Part shown: positions 27,663 through 38,230 of the stretch, in pieces
How positions within the stretch are numbered: position 1 is the stretch's first letter
How the letters are laid out: every line of letters starts with the position of its first letter
Assembly (NCBI GenBank): GCA_902628195.1
Contig: CACOLY010000002.1
Span: 22,631-86,630, forward strand
DNA length: 64,000 nt
DNA from: an uncultured Pelagibacteraceae bacterium
GTDB taxonomy: Bacteria > Pseudomonadota > Alphaproteobacteria > Pelagibacterales > Pelagibacteraceae
Direction: 5' to 3'
Translations under genes and position numbers: made by a program
Notes under the pieces: generated by a model
Told to the model about the DNA's origin: nothing
Database searches by the model: none
The model's input: the letters and a program-made list of their open reading frames with translations, nothing else

Positions 27663-28408
27663 TATTTTAATAGTTCAGAAATTTTTATTAAACCTTTTAA
27701 CGTTATATCTTTATCGTGCTTAACTTTTGATCTTATTGAATTCTTAAATAAATCAGAAAAACCACCTGTAAAAACTAATTTAAAAGATTTCTTAGTTTCC
27801 TTCTTAATCAAATTAATCATATTGTCAATTAAACCAGCATAACCCCAAAAAAAGCCTGAACGAACAGCACTTAATGTGTCAATACCGATAACTTTTTTAA
27901 TTTTTTTTAAATTTATCTCAGGAATTAAGGATGCTTTATCAGACAAAGAGCTTAGTGAAATTTTGACACCTGGAGCAATCACACCACCTTTATACGTCTT
28001 TTTTATCACAACATCGAATGTTGTTGCAGTTCCAAAATCTAAAATTATAAAATTATCCCTATTATTAATTAAACTTATTGCATTCGTTAATCGATCAGAT
28101 CCAACTTGCTTGAAATTTACATTAATTTTTATTAATGATCTTAAGTTTAAATCTTTAATTTCAAAACATTTTATTAAAGTTTTTTTTTTAAAATATTTTT
28201 TTATCAAGAGAAATTTCTTTGGAACAACGCTACAAAATAAAATTTTTTCTATTTTATTAAAATATTTTTCAATTTTTTTTAATCTAATATTTAAGATTTT
28301 GTTATTAATGTCTTTTGATAAAAAATTAATCCTTTTAAAAACTTTGCCATTTGGATAAGTCAAAAAAATTTTTGTTTCAGAATTTCCAATATCACCTAAA
28401 ATATACAT
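27662..28408 (-). CDS. coaX: Type III pantothenate kinase
   Basis: Phosphorylates pantothenate, the first step of CoA synthesis. The 248-residue protein shows the ASKHA-fold landmarks: DIGNSETKIF near the N-terminus, the conserved GSDRLTNAIS region, ILDFGTATTFDVV, and GGVIAPGVKISLSSL. The type III enzyme is not inhibited by CoA and needs a monovalent cation; that is family knowledge. It lies 10 bp after birA and shares one base with rnj. Confidence 0.93.
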   Translation of the reverse strand: MYILGDIGNSETKIFLTYPNGKVFKRINFLSKDINNKILNIRLKKIEKYFNKIEKILFCSVVPKKFLLIKKYFKKKTLIKCFEIKDLNLRSLIKINVNFKQVGSDRLTNAISLINNRDNFIILDFGTATTFDVVIKKTYKGGVIAPGVKISLSSLSDKASLIPEINLKKIKKVIGIDTLSAVRSGFFWGYAGLIDNMINLIKKETKKSFKLVFTGGFSDLFKNSIRSKVKHDKDITLKGLIKISELLK

Positions 28409-28418
28409 AAATTATACT

Positions 28419-28955
28419 TTATTTAATTTCATAAAATTTGGACAGTTTATTTTCAAAAATAATTTTCAGATTATTTTCTAAATTTTTTTTTGACAATTTT
28501 TTATTTATCAAATAGTTAAGATTAGTTGTAGGATAACCTTTTATATTAGGACTTTTAGTTAAATTTACACCAATTCCAACAATTAAATATTTTACGCCTA
28601 ATTTATCAACAGTTTCTTGCAAAATTCCACTGATCTTTTTTTTTTTAATGAGTAAATCGTTAGGTTTTTTATAAGTAATTTTTTTCTTATAATAAATTGA
28701 TATTAATTTTTTTACGAGTAAGCAATTAAGTGTTGTTAATTGCTTAATAGATAAATCTATATTTTTTAAGCAATAAAAAAAACTTACAAATAGATTGCCT
28801 TTGTATGAAATCCATTTCTTACCATATTGGCCTCTACCTTTATATTGTGAGTCAGCTATAATCATCCCATTTTTAATATTTGTTTTTTTTATTATTCTTA
28901 ATGCTGTATCATTAGTGCTCTTAACTTTTTTAAACTTAAATATTTTAAATTTCAT
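28419..28955 (-). CDS. birA: Minimal biotin-[acetyl-CoA-carboxylase] ligase
   Basis: Attaches biotin to the AccB subunit of acetyl-CoA carboxylase. Only 178 residues remain from the ATG at 28955 (the track starts at a TTG). They hold the catalytic core: KSTNDTALRII, the biotinyl-AMP loop as KGRGQYGKKW, KKPNDLLIKKKKISGIL with the catalytic Lys, and VGIGVNL. There is no N-terminal helix-turn-helix, so it cannot act as a repressor, and the usual C-terminal SH3-like domain is absent. The gap to coaX is 10 bp, so there is no room for a lost C-terminus. Confidence 0.88.
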   Translation of the reverse strand: MKFKIFKFKKVKSTNDTALRIIKKTNIKNGMIIADSQYKGRGQYGKKWISYKGNLFVSFFYCLKNIDLSIKQLTTLNCLLVKKLISIYYKKKITYKKPNDLLIKKKKISGILQETVDKLGVKYLIVGIGVNLTKSPNIKGYPTTNLNYLINKKLSKKNLENNLKIIFENKLSKFYEIK

Positions 28956-30373
28956 CAAATTATATTGATATTAGAAACAGCTTCTACTAGCTGACTTGGG
29001 AATATAAAATATAATAAAATGATCAGAGTTGAAAATGTTAAAGAAAACTTTAACCATAGACTGTGATCTTTGTCATAACTTTCTTTTTCTTTATCAAAAT
29101 ACATAATCTTGATGATTCGCAAATAATAAAAGGCTGCAACGACTGTTGCTAAGAGACCAACAATGGCTAAAAAATACATCGATTGTTCTATAACAGACTT
29201 AAATATATAAAATTTAGCAAAAAAACCTGCAAGTGGTGGAATTCCTGCTAAAGAAAATAAAATAATAAGTAGGGAAAGTGATAACATAGGATGATTTTTT
29301 GATAATCCTGATAAATCATCTATTTGCTCATAATAAACATTATTTCTTTTCATCATAAGTAAGCATGAAAAAAATCCTAAATTCATGATTATGTAAATAA
29401 TTATATATATTACTGAACTTTGAATACCATCATTTGATCCTGTTGCTAAGCCAGCTAAAGCATAACCAACGTGACTAATTGAACTGTAAGCAATTAGTCT
29501 TTTTAAATTTTTTTGTCCTATGGCAGCAATAGCTCCAAAAAGCATTGATGCAATCGACAAAAATACAAGAATCATTTGCCATTGTTCAATTAAATCAAAA
29601 AAAGGAACAAATAAAAATCTAATAAAAACTGTTAAAGCTGCTATTTTTGGAACAATAGTAAAAAATAATGTTACAGATGTAGGTGAACCTTCATAAACAT
29701 CGGGAGCCCACATATGAAAGGGTACTGCTGATATTTTAAATGCTAATCCTACTAAAACAAAAACTATCCCAAAAGTTATAGCATATTCATTTGCATTAAA
29801 TTGATTGGCAATTACATTAAAATTTGTTGAACCAGTAAAACCATAAATTAATGAACATCCATATAATAATAATCCTGATGACAATGCACTTAAAACAAAA
29901 TATTTTAGTCCTGCCTCAGATGATTTCAATTTATCTCTATCAAATGTTGCGAGAACATATAAAGCAAGTGATTGCAGTTCTAATCCCATGTAAAACACAA
30001 TTAAATCATTTGAACTAATCATTATCATCATTCCTAATACAGAGCTCAAAATTAAAATTGGATATTCAATTTTAAAAATTTTAAAAATTCTTAAATAATT
30101 TGGTGAAATCAATAAAACTACAAAAGCTGCTAGCAAAGTAACTATTTTCATGAATGATGATAAATAGTCTATGATAACGCTTTCATTAAATAGTGTTATT
30201 TGTTTAACGCTTAGAGTTTCATTAAATGTTATTACAGCAGTTATTAATAAAATTAACAATGAAAGGTTTTGAATAATTTTTGAGCTATTTTTTTTAAATA
30301 CTCCCAAAATAAGTAAAAACATTATTGATAATGAGATAAAAATTTCTGGAAAAACTAATTCAATATTACTCAT
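28955..30373 (-). CDS. nuoN: NADH-quinone oxidoreductase subunit N
   Basis: Antiporter-like proton-pumping subunit of complex I. The 472-residue protein has about 14 predicted transmembrane helices and the Mrp-type core with Lys and His positions in VLVGLAFKISAVPFHMWAPD and KNLKRLIAYSSISHVGYALAG. It is the promoter-distal nuo gene; its stop overlaps birA by one base. Confidence 0.96.
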   Translation of the reverse strand: MSNIELVFPEIFISLSIMFLLILGVFKKNSSKIIQNLSLLILLITAVITFNETLSVKQITLFNESVIIDYLSSFMKIVTLLAAFVVLLISPNYLRIFKIFKIEYPILILSSVLGMMIMISSNDLIVFYMGLELQSLALYVLATFDRDKLKSSEAGLKYFVLSALSSGLLLYGCSLIYGFTGSTNFNVIANQFNANEYAITFGIVFVLVGLAFKISAVPFHMWAPDVYEGSPTSVTLFFTIVPKIAALTVFIRFLFVPFFDLIEQWQMILVFLSIASMLFGAIAAIGQKNLKRLIAYSSISHVGYALAGLATGSNDGIQSSVIYIIIYIIMNLGFFSCLLMMKRNNVYYEQIDDLSGLSKNHPMLSLSLLIILFSLAGIPPLAGFFAKFYIFKSVIEQSMYFLAIVGLLATVVAAFYYLRIIKIMYFDKEKESYDKDHSLWLKFSLTFSTLIILLYFIFPSQLVEAVSNINII

Positions 30374-31857
30374 TATGGTTTACTCACTATTTTAAAATTA
30401 TAATTATTAATTAAATCAGAAATAGAAACTTCAATTGTATTTATTAAAGGATCAGGATAAAAACCAAAATATAATGTAGGTATTGCTAAACATGAGAGTG
30501 TGAAAATTTCTGATTTATTTAAATCAATCATTTTTTTTAAATCTGAATTAATTAACTTTCCAAAAATTACTCTTTTATAAAGCCAAAGCATATATGCAGC
30601 ACCTATAATGACACCTAAACTAGCTAATACTGCCACTAAAAAATTATCTTTAAAAGCTGCCATTAAAATTAAAAATTCACCAACAAAGCCACTTGTTCCT
30701 GGTAATCCCAATGCAGCTAAAGTAAATATCATAAATAAAACTGAATATTTAGGAACAATAGTTACAATACCTCCATAAGTATTTATAAGTCTTGAATGCA
30801 TTCTGTCATACACTACGCCAACGCACAAAAATAATGCTGCTGAAACAAGGCCGTGGCTTATCATTTGAATAATACTTCCTTCAATCCCTTGTTGTTGAAT
30901 TGTAAAAATGCCCAAAGTAACAAAACCCATATGGGCAATAGAAGAGTATGCAATCAATTTTTTCATATCCTCTTGCATTAAAGCAATCAAAGATGTGAAA
31001 ATGATTGCTATTACACTTAAGGTATAAATCAAAGGTGTAAAAATTTCTGAGGCTGTTGGAAATAATCCTAAAGAAAATCTTATAAAACCATATCCTGCCA
31101 TTTTTAATAAAATTGCAGCTAATAAAACTGATCCAGCTGTAGGTGCCTCAACGTGTGCATCAGGCAACCATGTATGAACCGGCCACATAGGTGTTTTTAC
31201 TGCAAATGAACTAAAAAAAGCTAACCATAAAAGATTTTGATATTTGGTATCTACTCCAATTTCATAAAGTTTTACCACATCCGTAGTGCCTGTAATCCAA
31301 TATATTGAAATTATTGCTACCAACATTAGAACAGATCCTAAAAGAGTAAATAGAAAAAACTTAAAAGCAGAGTATACTCTTCTCGAACCACCCCAAATTC
31401 CAATAATTAAAAACATGGGAATTAATCCAGCCTCAAAAAATAAATAGAAAACTACAAGATCTAAAGAACAAAAAACTCCAATCATGAAAGTTTCCATGAT
31501 TAAAATAGCTATCAAGAGCTCATTTAACCTATCATTAATTGAATTATTTACTGAAATTATACAAAGAGGTGTGATGAATGTTGTAAGAATTATAAAAAGT
31601 ATTGAGATACCATCTACACCAACTTTATAATTTATTAAACCTTCAATCCAGATTCTATCCTCAACAAATTGAAACTCAGAAGTAGTTTGATCAAATAAAA
31701 ACCATAAATAAATTGATAAGAAAAAATTTACAAGAGACGTAAATAGTGCAACATACTTTAAAGTTATCTTGTTATCATTTCTACTTTTGGTAAAAAATAA
31801 AAAAAGTGCTCCAATTAAAGGTAAAAGTATAAGAGATGAGAGAATTGGAAAATTCAT
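30373..31857 (-). CDS. nuoM: NADH-quinone oxidoreductase subunit M
   Basis: Second antiporter-like proton channel of the complex I membrane arm. It is 494 residues, with the antiporter helices FFSSFAVKTPMWPVHTWLPDAHVEAPTAG and EDMKKLIAYSSIAHMGFVTLG, and conserved Glu in LIAILIMETFMIGVF. It shares one base with nuoL and one with nuoN, the usual L-M-N order. Confidence 0.97.
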   Translation of the reverse strand: MNFPILSSLILLPLIGALFLFFTKSRNDNKITLKYVALFTSLVNFFLSIYLWFLFDQTTSEFQFVEDRIWIEGLINYKVGVDGISILFIILTTFITPLCIISVNNSINDRLNELLIAILIMETFMIGVFCSLDLVVFYLFFEAGLIPMFLIIGIWGGSRRVYSAFKFFLFTLLGSVLMLVAIISIYWITGTTDVVKLYEIGVDTKYQNLLWLAFFSSFAVKTPMWPVHTWLPDAHVEAPTAGSVLLAAILLKMAGYGFIRFSLGLFPTASEIFTPLIYTLSVIAIIFTSLIALMQEDMKKLIAYSSIAHMGFVTLGIFTIQQQGIEGSIIQMISHGLVSAALFLCVGVVYDRMHSRLINTYGGIVTIVPKYSVLFMIFTLAALGLPGTSGFVGEFLILMAAFKDNFLVAVLASLGVIIGAAYMLWLYKRVIFGKLINSDLKKMIDLNKSEIFTLSCLAIPTLYFGFYPDPLINTIEVSISDLINNYNFKIVSKP

Positions 31858-33770
31858 TATTTTAATATTAAAAAAGTTAGAAGAGCAGAAAAACCAAGTA
31901 ACATTACAAATGCGTACTGGTAAATATACCCGCTCTGAAATTTATTTGCTTTAATAGAAAATCTTTTTATAACTTCTGAAATTCCATCAGGACCAAAACC
32001 ATCAATGAATTTAACATCAAAAATCTTCCAAAGAAATAATCCAAATTTTTTTGAGGATTTTACAAATAAGATATCGTAGAGTTCATCAAAATACCATTTA
32101 TTCAATAAAAATTCATACAATGGTTTATTAACGTTTACAAATTGCGAAGGTAAATTTTTATTTTTTACAAATAAGTAATATGCTAATGGTATTGATAAAA
32201 CTACTAATGTAGGTGTTAATAATAAAAACCATAATGGCGGATGCTCAATACTTAAAGGTTCCAAAAAGAAAATAGACTCTTTCCAAAAATTATTTAATTC
32301 TTGGCTACCGATAAATAATTCTTTAAAAACAAATCCTGCAAAAATTGCTCCTATAGATAAAATTATTAAAGGTATCAACATTACTAAAGGAGATTCATGA
32401 GTTTCTTCTATCTTAATTTCTTTATTGTTATATTCTCCATGGAAAGTTTTAAACATTAACCTCCATGAATAAATTGAAGTCAAAAAAGCAGTGAAAATTC
32501 CTATACCAGCAGAGTAATAACCAGTAGTTGTTCCACTTAAATATGCAAACTCTATTATCGCATCTTTAGAGTAAAAACCCGATAACATAGGAAAGCCAGT
32601 TAATGCTAAAGTTCCTATTATCATTAATGTATAAGTAAAAGGTAATTTTTTCCATACTCCACCCATATTGTTTATATTTTGTTCATCTCTAAAAGCATGA
32701 ATAACCGATCCAGATCCCAAAAATAACAATGCTTTAAAAAATGCGTGGGTAAATAAGTGAAACATTGCAACATTATAAGCTCCTACACCAGCTGCAAAAA
32801 ACATATATCCTAACTGGCTACATGTAGAATAAGCAATTATTTTTTTTATATCAGTTTGAACTAAAGCTACACTTGCTGCAAAAAAAGCAGTACTCATTCC
32901 AATAATGGTAATAATATTTAAAGCTAATTCGGAATATTCATAAATAGGAGAACATCTTACAACTAAAAAAACTCCAGCAGTTACCATCGTAGCTGCGTGA
33001 ATTAATGCTGAAACAGGAGTTGGCCCTTCCATTGCATCAGGCAACCAAGTATGAAGTAAAATTTGAGCCGATTTACCCATCGCTCCAACAAATAAAAGTA
33101 AACATATCAAATCTATTGCTTTAATTTGGATACCTAAAAAGATTAACTTTTTGTCTATAATTGTTGGAATTTGATCAAAAACTTCTGAATAATTTACTGT
33201 GCCAAACAAATAAAAAATTAAAAAAATACCAAGAGCAAAACCAAAATCTCCCACTCTGTTCACTACAAAAGCTTTAATTGCAGCAGCGTTTGCAGTTTCT
33301 TTTTTAAACCAAAAACCAATCAAAAAATATGAGCAAAGACCTACACCTTCCCACCCAAAGAATAATTGAATAAAGTTATCAGCGGTTACCAACATCAACA
33401 TCGCGAAAGTAAATAACGATAAGTAGGCCATAAATCGTGGTTTATGTGGATCATGAGACATGTAACCGATCGAGTAAATATGCACTAAAGCAGAGACAAA
33501 AGTCACAACTACTAACATTACGGCTGATAAAGAATCTATTTTTATAGACCAATTAACTTCTAGTGATCCAGAATGTATCCATTTAGCAATGATTATATTT
33601 TCATCATACTGATTAAAAATTACTTCATAGAATACAACTGCTGAAAGAATAGCCGATATCGATACAAGTAAGCTTGTAACAATTTCAGAATTTCTATCTC
33701 CTATGTGTTTACCGAAAAAACCAGATATTATTGAAGCAATTAATGGTAACGCTAGAATTGATATTTCCAT
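31857..33770 (-). CDS. nuoL: NADH-quinone oxidoreductase subunit L
   Basis: Distal antiporter-like subunit of complex I, ending in the long lateral helix that spans M and N. The 637-residue length is typical. Motifs: LFFGWEGVGLCSYFLIGFW, LPDAMEGPTPVSALIHAATMVTAG, and IKKIIAYSTCSQLGYM. A C-terminal amphipathic stretch and a final transmembrane helix (YQYAFVMLLGFSALLTFLIL) fit the lateral helix and anchor. One base separates it from nuoK. Confidence 0.97.
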   Translation of the reverse strand: MEISILALPLIASIISGFFGKHIGDRNSEIVTSLLVSISAILSAVVFYEVIFNQYDENIIIAKWIHSGSLEVNWSIKIDSLSAVMLVVVTFVSALVHIYSIGYMSHDPHKPRFMAYLSLFTFAMLMLVTADNFIQLFFGWEGVGLCSYFLIGFWFKKETANAAAIKAFVVNRVGDFGFALGIFLIFYLFGTVNYSEVFDQIPTIIDKKLIFLGIQIKAIDLICLLLFVGAMGKSAQILLHTWLPDAMEGPTPVSALIHAATMVTAGVFLVVRCSPIYEYSELALNIITIIGMSTAFFAASVALVQTDIKKIIAYSTCSQLGYMFFAAGVGAYNVAMFHLFTHAFFKALLFLGSGSVIHAFRDEQNINNMGGVWKKLPFTYTLMIIGTLALTGFPMLSGFYSKDAIIEFAYLSGTTTGYYSAGIGIFTAFLTSIYSWRLMFKTFHGEYNNKEIKIEETHESPLVMLIPLIILSIGAIFAGFVFKELFIGSQELNNFWKESIFFLEPLSIEHPPLWFLLLTPTLVVLSIPLAYYLFVKNKNLPSQFVNVNKPLYEFLLNKWYFDELYDILFVKSSKKFGLFLWKIFDVKFIDGFGPDGISEVIKRFSIKANKFQSGYIYQYAFVMLLGFSALLTFLILK

Positions 33771-33771
33771 T

Positions 33772-34083
33772 TTATCCCTTTAATTTATCTATTTCCTCAA
33801 CTCGTATAGTTCCTGCATTTCGGTAATAAACTACAATTATTGCTAGACCTATTGCGGCTTCAGCAGCAGCCACAGTTAAAATAAACAATGTGAAAACTTG
33901 ACCTGTTAAATCACCAAGATAAATTGAAAATGAAACTAAATTAATATTTACAGCCAATAGTATTAATTCAATACTCATTAGAATTACAATAATATTTTTT
34001 CTATTTAAAAAAATTCCAATTACCCCAATACTAAAAATTACTGCACCTAAAGTAAGATAATGTCCCAAACCAACATCAATCAT
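33772..34083 (-). CDS. nuoK: NADH-quinone oxidoreductase subunit K
   Basis: Small three-helix subunit of the complex I proton path, 103 residues from the ATG at 34083 (the track begins one codon earlier at TTG). It carries the two buried glutamates of the family, in [15 protein letters not shown] and [13 protein letters not shown]. It overlaps nuoJ by 8 bp. A standard member. Confidence 0.97.
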   Translation of the reverse strand: MIDVGLGHYLTLGAVIFSIGVIGIFLNRKNIIVILMSIELILLAVNINLVSFSIYLGDLTGQVFTLFILTVAAAEAAIGLAIIVVYYRNAGTIRVEEIDKLKG

Positions 34084-34708
34084 CAATATTCACTCCCTTG
34101 TTTGATGGAACCTCTAAAACCTCTATACCTTCAGATCTTTCTCTAGAAATTTGTTTAATATAGCTTTGTTTTTTGACTCCCTCTCTTTGTCTAAAAGTAA
34201 GAACTATTGCACCTATCATTGCAATTAATAAGATCATTCCACTTATTTGAAAAATATGAATGTAATCAGTATATAAAATTTGTCCCAAAGAATGTGTGTT
34301 ACTAATGCTATCAGAAATCTGAAAATTACTAGCATTAGATAATTCTGGTTTATATTTCCATCCGCCTATAACTATGATTAATTCAAAGAAAATGACTGAG
34401 CTGATTATTAAACCGACAGGTATATGTCCAGAATTATCCTTAGAAACAAACCATTGGTTTTTTTGTTGAGCAACATTCAACATCATGACTACAAATAAAA
34501 ACAAAACTGCAACAGCCCCCACATAAACAATAAGCATTATCATCCCCAAAAATTCTGCACCAATCATTATAAAAAGACAGGAGATACTTATAAAATCCAA
34601 GATTAAAAAGAAAACTGAATGCACAGTGTTTTTTGAAACTGTAACCATGATGGCTGATATGACAGCAATAATAGAGAATACATAAAAAAATATTGCATGT
34701 GCTATCAT
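34076..34708 (-). CDS. nuoJ: NADH-quinone oxidoreductase subunit J
   Basis: Five-helix membrane subunit of complex I at the junction with the quinone module. The 210-residue protein contains the conserved helix-3 region [29 protein letters not shown] with its pi-bulge-forming Tyr. A hydrophilic C-terminal tail of about 35 residues follows the last helix. It is 4 bp from nuoI and overlaps nuoK. Confidence 0.96.
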   Translation of the reverse strand: MIAHAIFFYVFSIIAVISAIMVTVSKNTVHSVFFLILDFISISCLFIMIGAEFLGMIMLIVYVGAVAVLFLFVVMMLNVAQQKNQWFVSKDNSGHIPVGLIISSVIFFELIIVIGGWKYKPELSNASNFQISDSISNTHSLGQILYTDYIHIFQISGMILLIAMIGAIVLTFRQREGVKKQSYIKQISRERSEGIEVLEVPSNKGVNIDD

Positions 34709-34712
34709 AAAA

Positions 34713-35198
34713 TTATCTATAAGGATTATCTGATTTAATATTTGCTGCTAAAATATTCTCCCATCTATCTCCATTATCAAGTAATTTTTCTTTAGTATAG
34801 TATAGCTCTTCCCTTGTTTCTGTTGAAAATTCAAAATTTGGACCTTGTACAATAGCATCAACTGGACATGACTCCTCACATAAACCACAGTATATACATT
34901 TCATCATATCAATATCGTAACGAGTTGTTTTTCTACTACCATCAGATCTCTCAGCGGACTCAATAGTAATTGCTTGAGCAGGACATACAGCTTCACACAA
35001 CTTGCAAGCTATACATCTTTCTTCACCATTAGGATATCTTCTGAGAGCATGCTCTCCTCTATATCGAGGACTAATTTTACCTTTTTCAAATGGATAATTA
35101 ATTGTTTTTTTTGGTCTAAATAACTCTCTTAATGCAATTAATAATCCAGTAATAAAATCGATCATTAATATTGTTTTAAAAAATCTTGTAATCTTCAT
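34713..35198 (-). CDS. nuoI: NADH-quinone oxidoreductase subunit I
   Basis: Carries iron-sulfur clusters N6a and N6b that pass electrons to NuoB. The 161-residue protein has two 4Fe-4S motifs, [16 protein letters not shown] and [21 protein letters not shown], after an amphipathic N-terminal helix that attaches to the membrane. The start lies directly after the nuoH stop. Typical alphaproteobacterial length. Confidence 0.97.
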   Translation of the reverse strand: MKITRFFKTILMIDFITGLLIALRELFRPKKTINYPFEKGKISPRYRGEHALRRYPNGEERCIACKLCEAVCPAQAITIESAERSDGSRKTTRYDIDMMKCIYCGLCEESCPVDAIVQGPNFEFSTETREELYYTKEKLLDNGDRWENILAANIKSDNPYR

Positions 35199-36197
35199 CT
35201 AAATTGTAGGTAAAAGGTTAAAATAAAATAAATAGCTAGCAGTCAAAACAACATAAGTTAAAGATAACGGAAGAAATATCTTCCAACCTAATCTCATTAA
35301 TTGATCATAACGATACCTTGGAACTATTGCTTTAACTAGTGCAAATAAAATGAATAAGAATAGAATTTTAAAAATTAACCAAAAAGCGCCTGGAATCAAA
35401 TTAAATGGATATAAATTAATCGGTGAAAGCCATCCTCCTAAAAATAATATTGAACCTAAAGCACACATTAATAAAATATTTGCATACTCTCCTAACCAAA
35501 ACATAGCATACATCATTCCAGAATACTCAGTTTGATAACCTGCAACTAATTCAGCCTCAGCTTCAGGTAAATCAAATGGTGGTCTATTTGTTTCTGCTAA
35601 AGCTGATATAAAAAATATTACGAACATGGGAAATAGTGGAATTACAAACCACATATTTTCTTGTGCTATTACAATATCTGTCAAATTTAAAGATCCAACA
35701 CACAATAAGACATTTATAATAATTATACCTATTGAGACTTCATAAGAAACCATTTGTGCAGCTGATCTTATTGATCCTAAAAAAGGATACTTTGAGTTAG
35801 ATGCCCAACCACCCATAATAATTCCGTAAACACCTAGCGACGAAACTGCAAATATATATAAAATTCCTACATTTATATTAGCTAATACATATGTTTCACT
35901 AAAAGGGATAACAGCCCATGCGATTAATGCTAATGTCATCGTTATTATTGGTGCAAGAATAAAAATAATCTTATTTGAACTAGCTGGAATAATAATTTCT
36001 TTAAAAATATATTTTAGAGCATCAGCTAATGATTGAAGTAAACCAAACGGACCAACAACATTAGGTCCCTGTCTCTTTTGAACAAAAGCCCAAACTCTTC
36101 TATCTAACCAAACAATCATAGCAACAGAAACTAAAACAGGCACAAGTAAAAATAAAATTTTATAAGTTTCTTCAAAAATTATATTTAAATATTCCAT
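35199..36197 (-). CDS. nuoH: NADH-quinone oxidoreductase subunit H
   Basis: Membrane subunit that forms part of the quinone site and the first proton channel. The 332-residue protein has eight to nine helices, the N-terminal [21 protein letters not shown] and the acidic loop [23 protein letters not shown], which is diagnostic. It is 2 bp downstream of nuoG. Confidence 0.97.
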   Translation of the reverse strand: MEYLNIIFEETYKILFLLVPVLVSVAMIVWLDRRVWAFVQKRQGPNVVGPFGLLQSLADALKYIFKEIIIPASSNKIIFILAPIITMTLALIAWAVIPFSETYVLANINVGILYIFAVSSLGVYGIIMGGWASNSKYPFLGSIRSAAQMVSYEVSIGIIIINVLLCVGSLNLTDIVIAQENMWFVIPLFPMFVIFFISALAETNRPPFDLPEAEAELVAGYQTEYSGMMYAMFWLGEYANILLMCALGSILFLGGWLSPINLYPFNLIPGAFWLIFKILFLFILFALVKAIVPRYRYDQLMRLGWKIFLPLSLTYVVLTASYLFYFNLLPTI

Positions 36198-36199
36198 TA

Positions 36200-38230
36200 T
36201 TAACCTTCTGTTCCTGTCTTTTTAATATCCAATTTAGAATTATAACAATCCAACATTGTTTTTGAGGCTCTAGCTATTACGTTAGAAAAGTAATAATCTT
36301 TTATTTCTATATTTAAATTTTCTTCATAAAAATCATTTGGATTGATATTATCATTATTAGGCTTTTTAATTTCTTTTTTTAATTTTAAATAATTAAACAT
36401 ACTACTTTCGATTTCATCTTTATCATTGAATAATTTTCTATTATTAATTTTTTCAGCTAATAGATTAATTATTTCCCAATCTTCTTTAGATTCTCCTGGG
36501 GGATATGAGGCCTTATATGCTTTTTGAATTTTTCCCTCAAGATTAGTATAATACCCATTTTGTTCAGTGTAAGCAGCACTAGGTAAAATAATATCAGCCA
36601 TCTCGGCACCTTTATCACCGTGACTTCCTTGATAAATTACAAATTCATTTTTTTTTGTAAATTCTAAATTATCTTGACCAAGTAAATAAATTAATTCAAA
36701 TTTATTATCTTTCAAATCATTAATTATATCTTTATCTTTATTGAAAATATCTAAATCAAAATTTCCCACCGTAGCTGCATCAACTGACAATACATTTAAA
36801 GGATTCCAATCTTCTGTTAGTTTATTATTTTTTAAAATAAATTCTTTTAAAGTATAAAATAAAAAACTTGATGATTTTAATCTAAAAAAAGACTCACCTA
36901 ATATTATAATAGGATTTTTCGATTTTAAAATTTCTTTTGAAATATCATGATTACCTTCAAAAATATCTTTAATTGTTTGTGTTTTACCATCTAAACTTTG
37001 GTACGAATAAGTTAAATCACCTATATCATTGATAGAAAAAATTTTTAAATTATTATTTAAATATGCTTTTCGAATTCTTGCATTCAGCATAGTTGCTTCA
37101 AATCTAGGGTTGGCACCAACTAATAAAATAAAATCAGAGTCCTCAATTCCATTAATTTTAGAATTAAATATGTAGTTTTCTCTATTAGAGTTATCTAAAA
37201 ATCTTTTGAAAATCCTAGATTCATAATTATCATTACCAATAGCTCTATTAAAAAATTCCTTAAAAATAAAACCTGCTTCCATATTCACAAGATCCCCAAC
37301 AAAACCGCAAATCTTATCTTTATCAATCGTATTAATTTTTGATTTAATAATTCCTAAAACTTCATCCCATGAAGCTTTTTCAAATTTATTATTATATTTA
37401 ATATAAGGTGTGTCTAATCTTTGATTTAATAAACCATCACAAGCATATCTTGTTTTATCAGAAATCCACTCTTCATTTATATCTTCATTAATAATTGGTA
37501 AAACTCTTTTTACTTCCCAATCATATGTATCTACTCTGATATTTGAACCAACTGCATCCATCACATCAACAGTTTCGGTTTTTTTCAATTCCCAAGGTCT
37601 TGCCTCAAATACGTAAGGTTTTGAAGTTAACGCACCAACTGGGCAAAGATCAATCACATTACCAGATAATTCAGATTGAATTGACTGTTCTAAATATGTA
37701 GTAATTTGCATATCCTCACCTCTGCCAATAGCTCCTAATTCTGGAACGCCAGCAACTTCAGTTGCAAATCTTATGCATCTTGTACAATGAATACATCTTG
37801 TCATTTGCGTTTTGATTAATGGACCCATATTTTTATCAGGTACCGCTCTTTTATTTTCACTGTATCTGGATTTATCTACACCGTAATACATTGATTGATC
37901 TTGCAAATCACATTCTCCTCCTTGGTCACAAACAGGACAATCTAATGGATGATTAGCCAATAAAAATTCCATCACACCTTTTCTAGCCTTTTCAACTTTT
38001 GGTGTATTTGTTTTTATTATCATTCCTTGTGCAGCAGGCATTGCACACGAGGCGATAGGTTTAGGAGATTTTTCCATTTCAACTAAACACATTCTACAAT
38101 TGCCAGCTATTGATAATTTTTCGTGATAACAAAATCTTGGGATTTCAGCTCCCGCTTTTTCACAAGCCTGAAGAACGGTTAAACCCTCTTCAACTTCAAC
38201 TTCAATATCGTTAACTTTCAATTTAAGCAT
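36200..38230 (-). CDS. nuoG: NADH-quinone oxidoreductase subunit G
   Basis: Large peripheral-arm subunit with three to four iron-sulfur clusters. The N-terminal 2Fe-2S domain (CMVEMEKSP…CAMPAAQGM) is followed by [20 protein letters not shown] and a 4Fe-4S domain ([10 protein letters not shown]), then a molybdopterin-oxidoreductase-like fold without cofactor. I take the ATG at 38230 ([16 protein letters not shown]), not the track's 38254, because this is the ferredoxin-fold start and gives an 8-bp overlap with nuoF. Length is 676 residues. Confidence 0.96.
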   Translation of the reverse strand: MLKLKVNDIEVEVEEGLTVLQACEKAGAEIPRFCYHEKLSIAGNCRMCLVEMEKSPKPIASCAMPAAQGMIIKTNTPKVEKARKGVMEFLLANHPLDCPVCDQGGECDLQDQSMYYGVDKSRYSENKRAVPDKNMGPLIKTQMTRCIHCTRCIRFATEVAGVPELGAIGRGEDMQITTYLEQSIQSELSGNVIDLCPVGALTSKPYVFEARPWELKKTETVDVMDAVGSNIRVDTYDWEVKRVLPIINEDINEEWISDKTRYACDGLLNQRLDTPYIKYNNKFEKASWDEVLGIIKSKINTIDKDKICGFVGDLVNMEAGFIFKEFFNRAIGNDNYESRIFKRFLDNSNRENYIFNSKINGIEDSDFILLVGANPRFEATMLNARIRKAYLNNNLKIFSINDIGDLTYSYQSLDGKTQTIKDIFEGNHDISKEILKSKNPIIILGESFFRLKSSSFLFYTLKEFILKNNKLTEDWNPLNVLSVDAATVGNFDLDIFNKDKDIINDLKDNKFELIYLLGQDNLEFTKKNEFVIYQGSHGDKGAEMADIILPSAAYTEQNGYYTNLEGKIQKAYKASYPPGESKEDWEIINLLAEKINNRKLFNDKDEIESSMFNYLKLKKEIKKPNNDNINPNDFYEENLNIEIKDYYFSNVIARASKTMLDCYNSKLDIKKTGTEG

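Noticed and set aside
27876-28358. 160-aa plus-strand ORF opposite coaX
   Set aside because: Entirely antisense to a well-supported coaX with clear motifs; its composition is that of a shadow frame with no family match.
28408-28430. Frameshifted C-terminal domain of birA
   Set aside because: Only 10 bp separate the birA stop from the coaX start, so no remnant of a lost domain is present.
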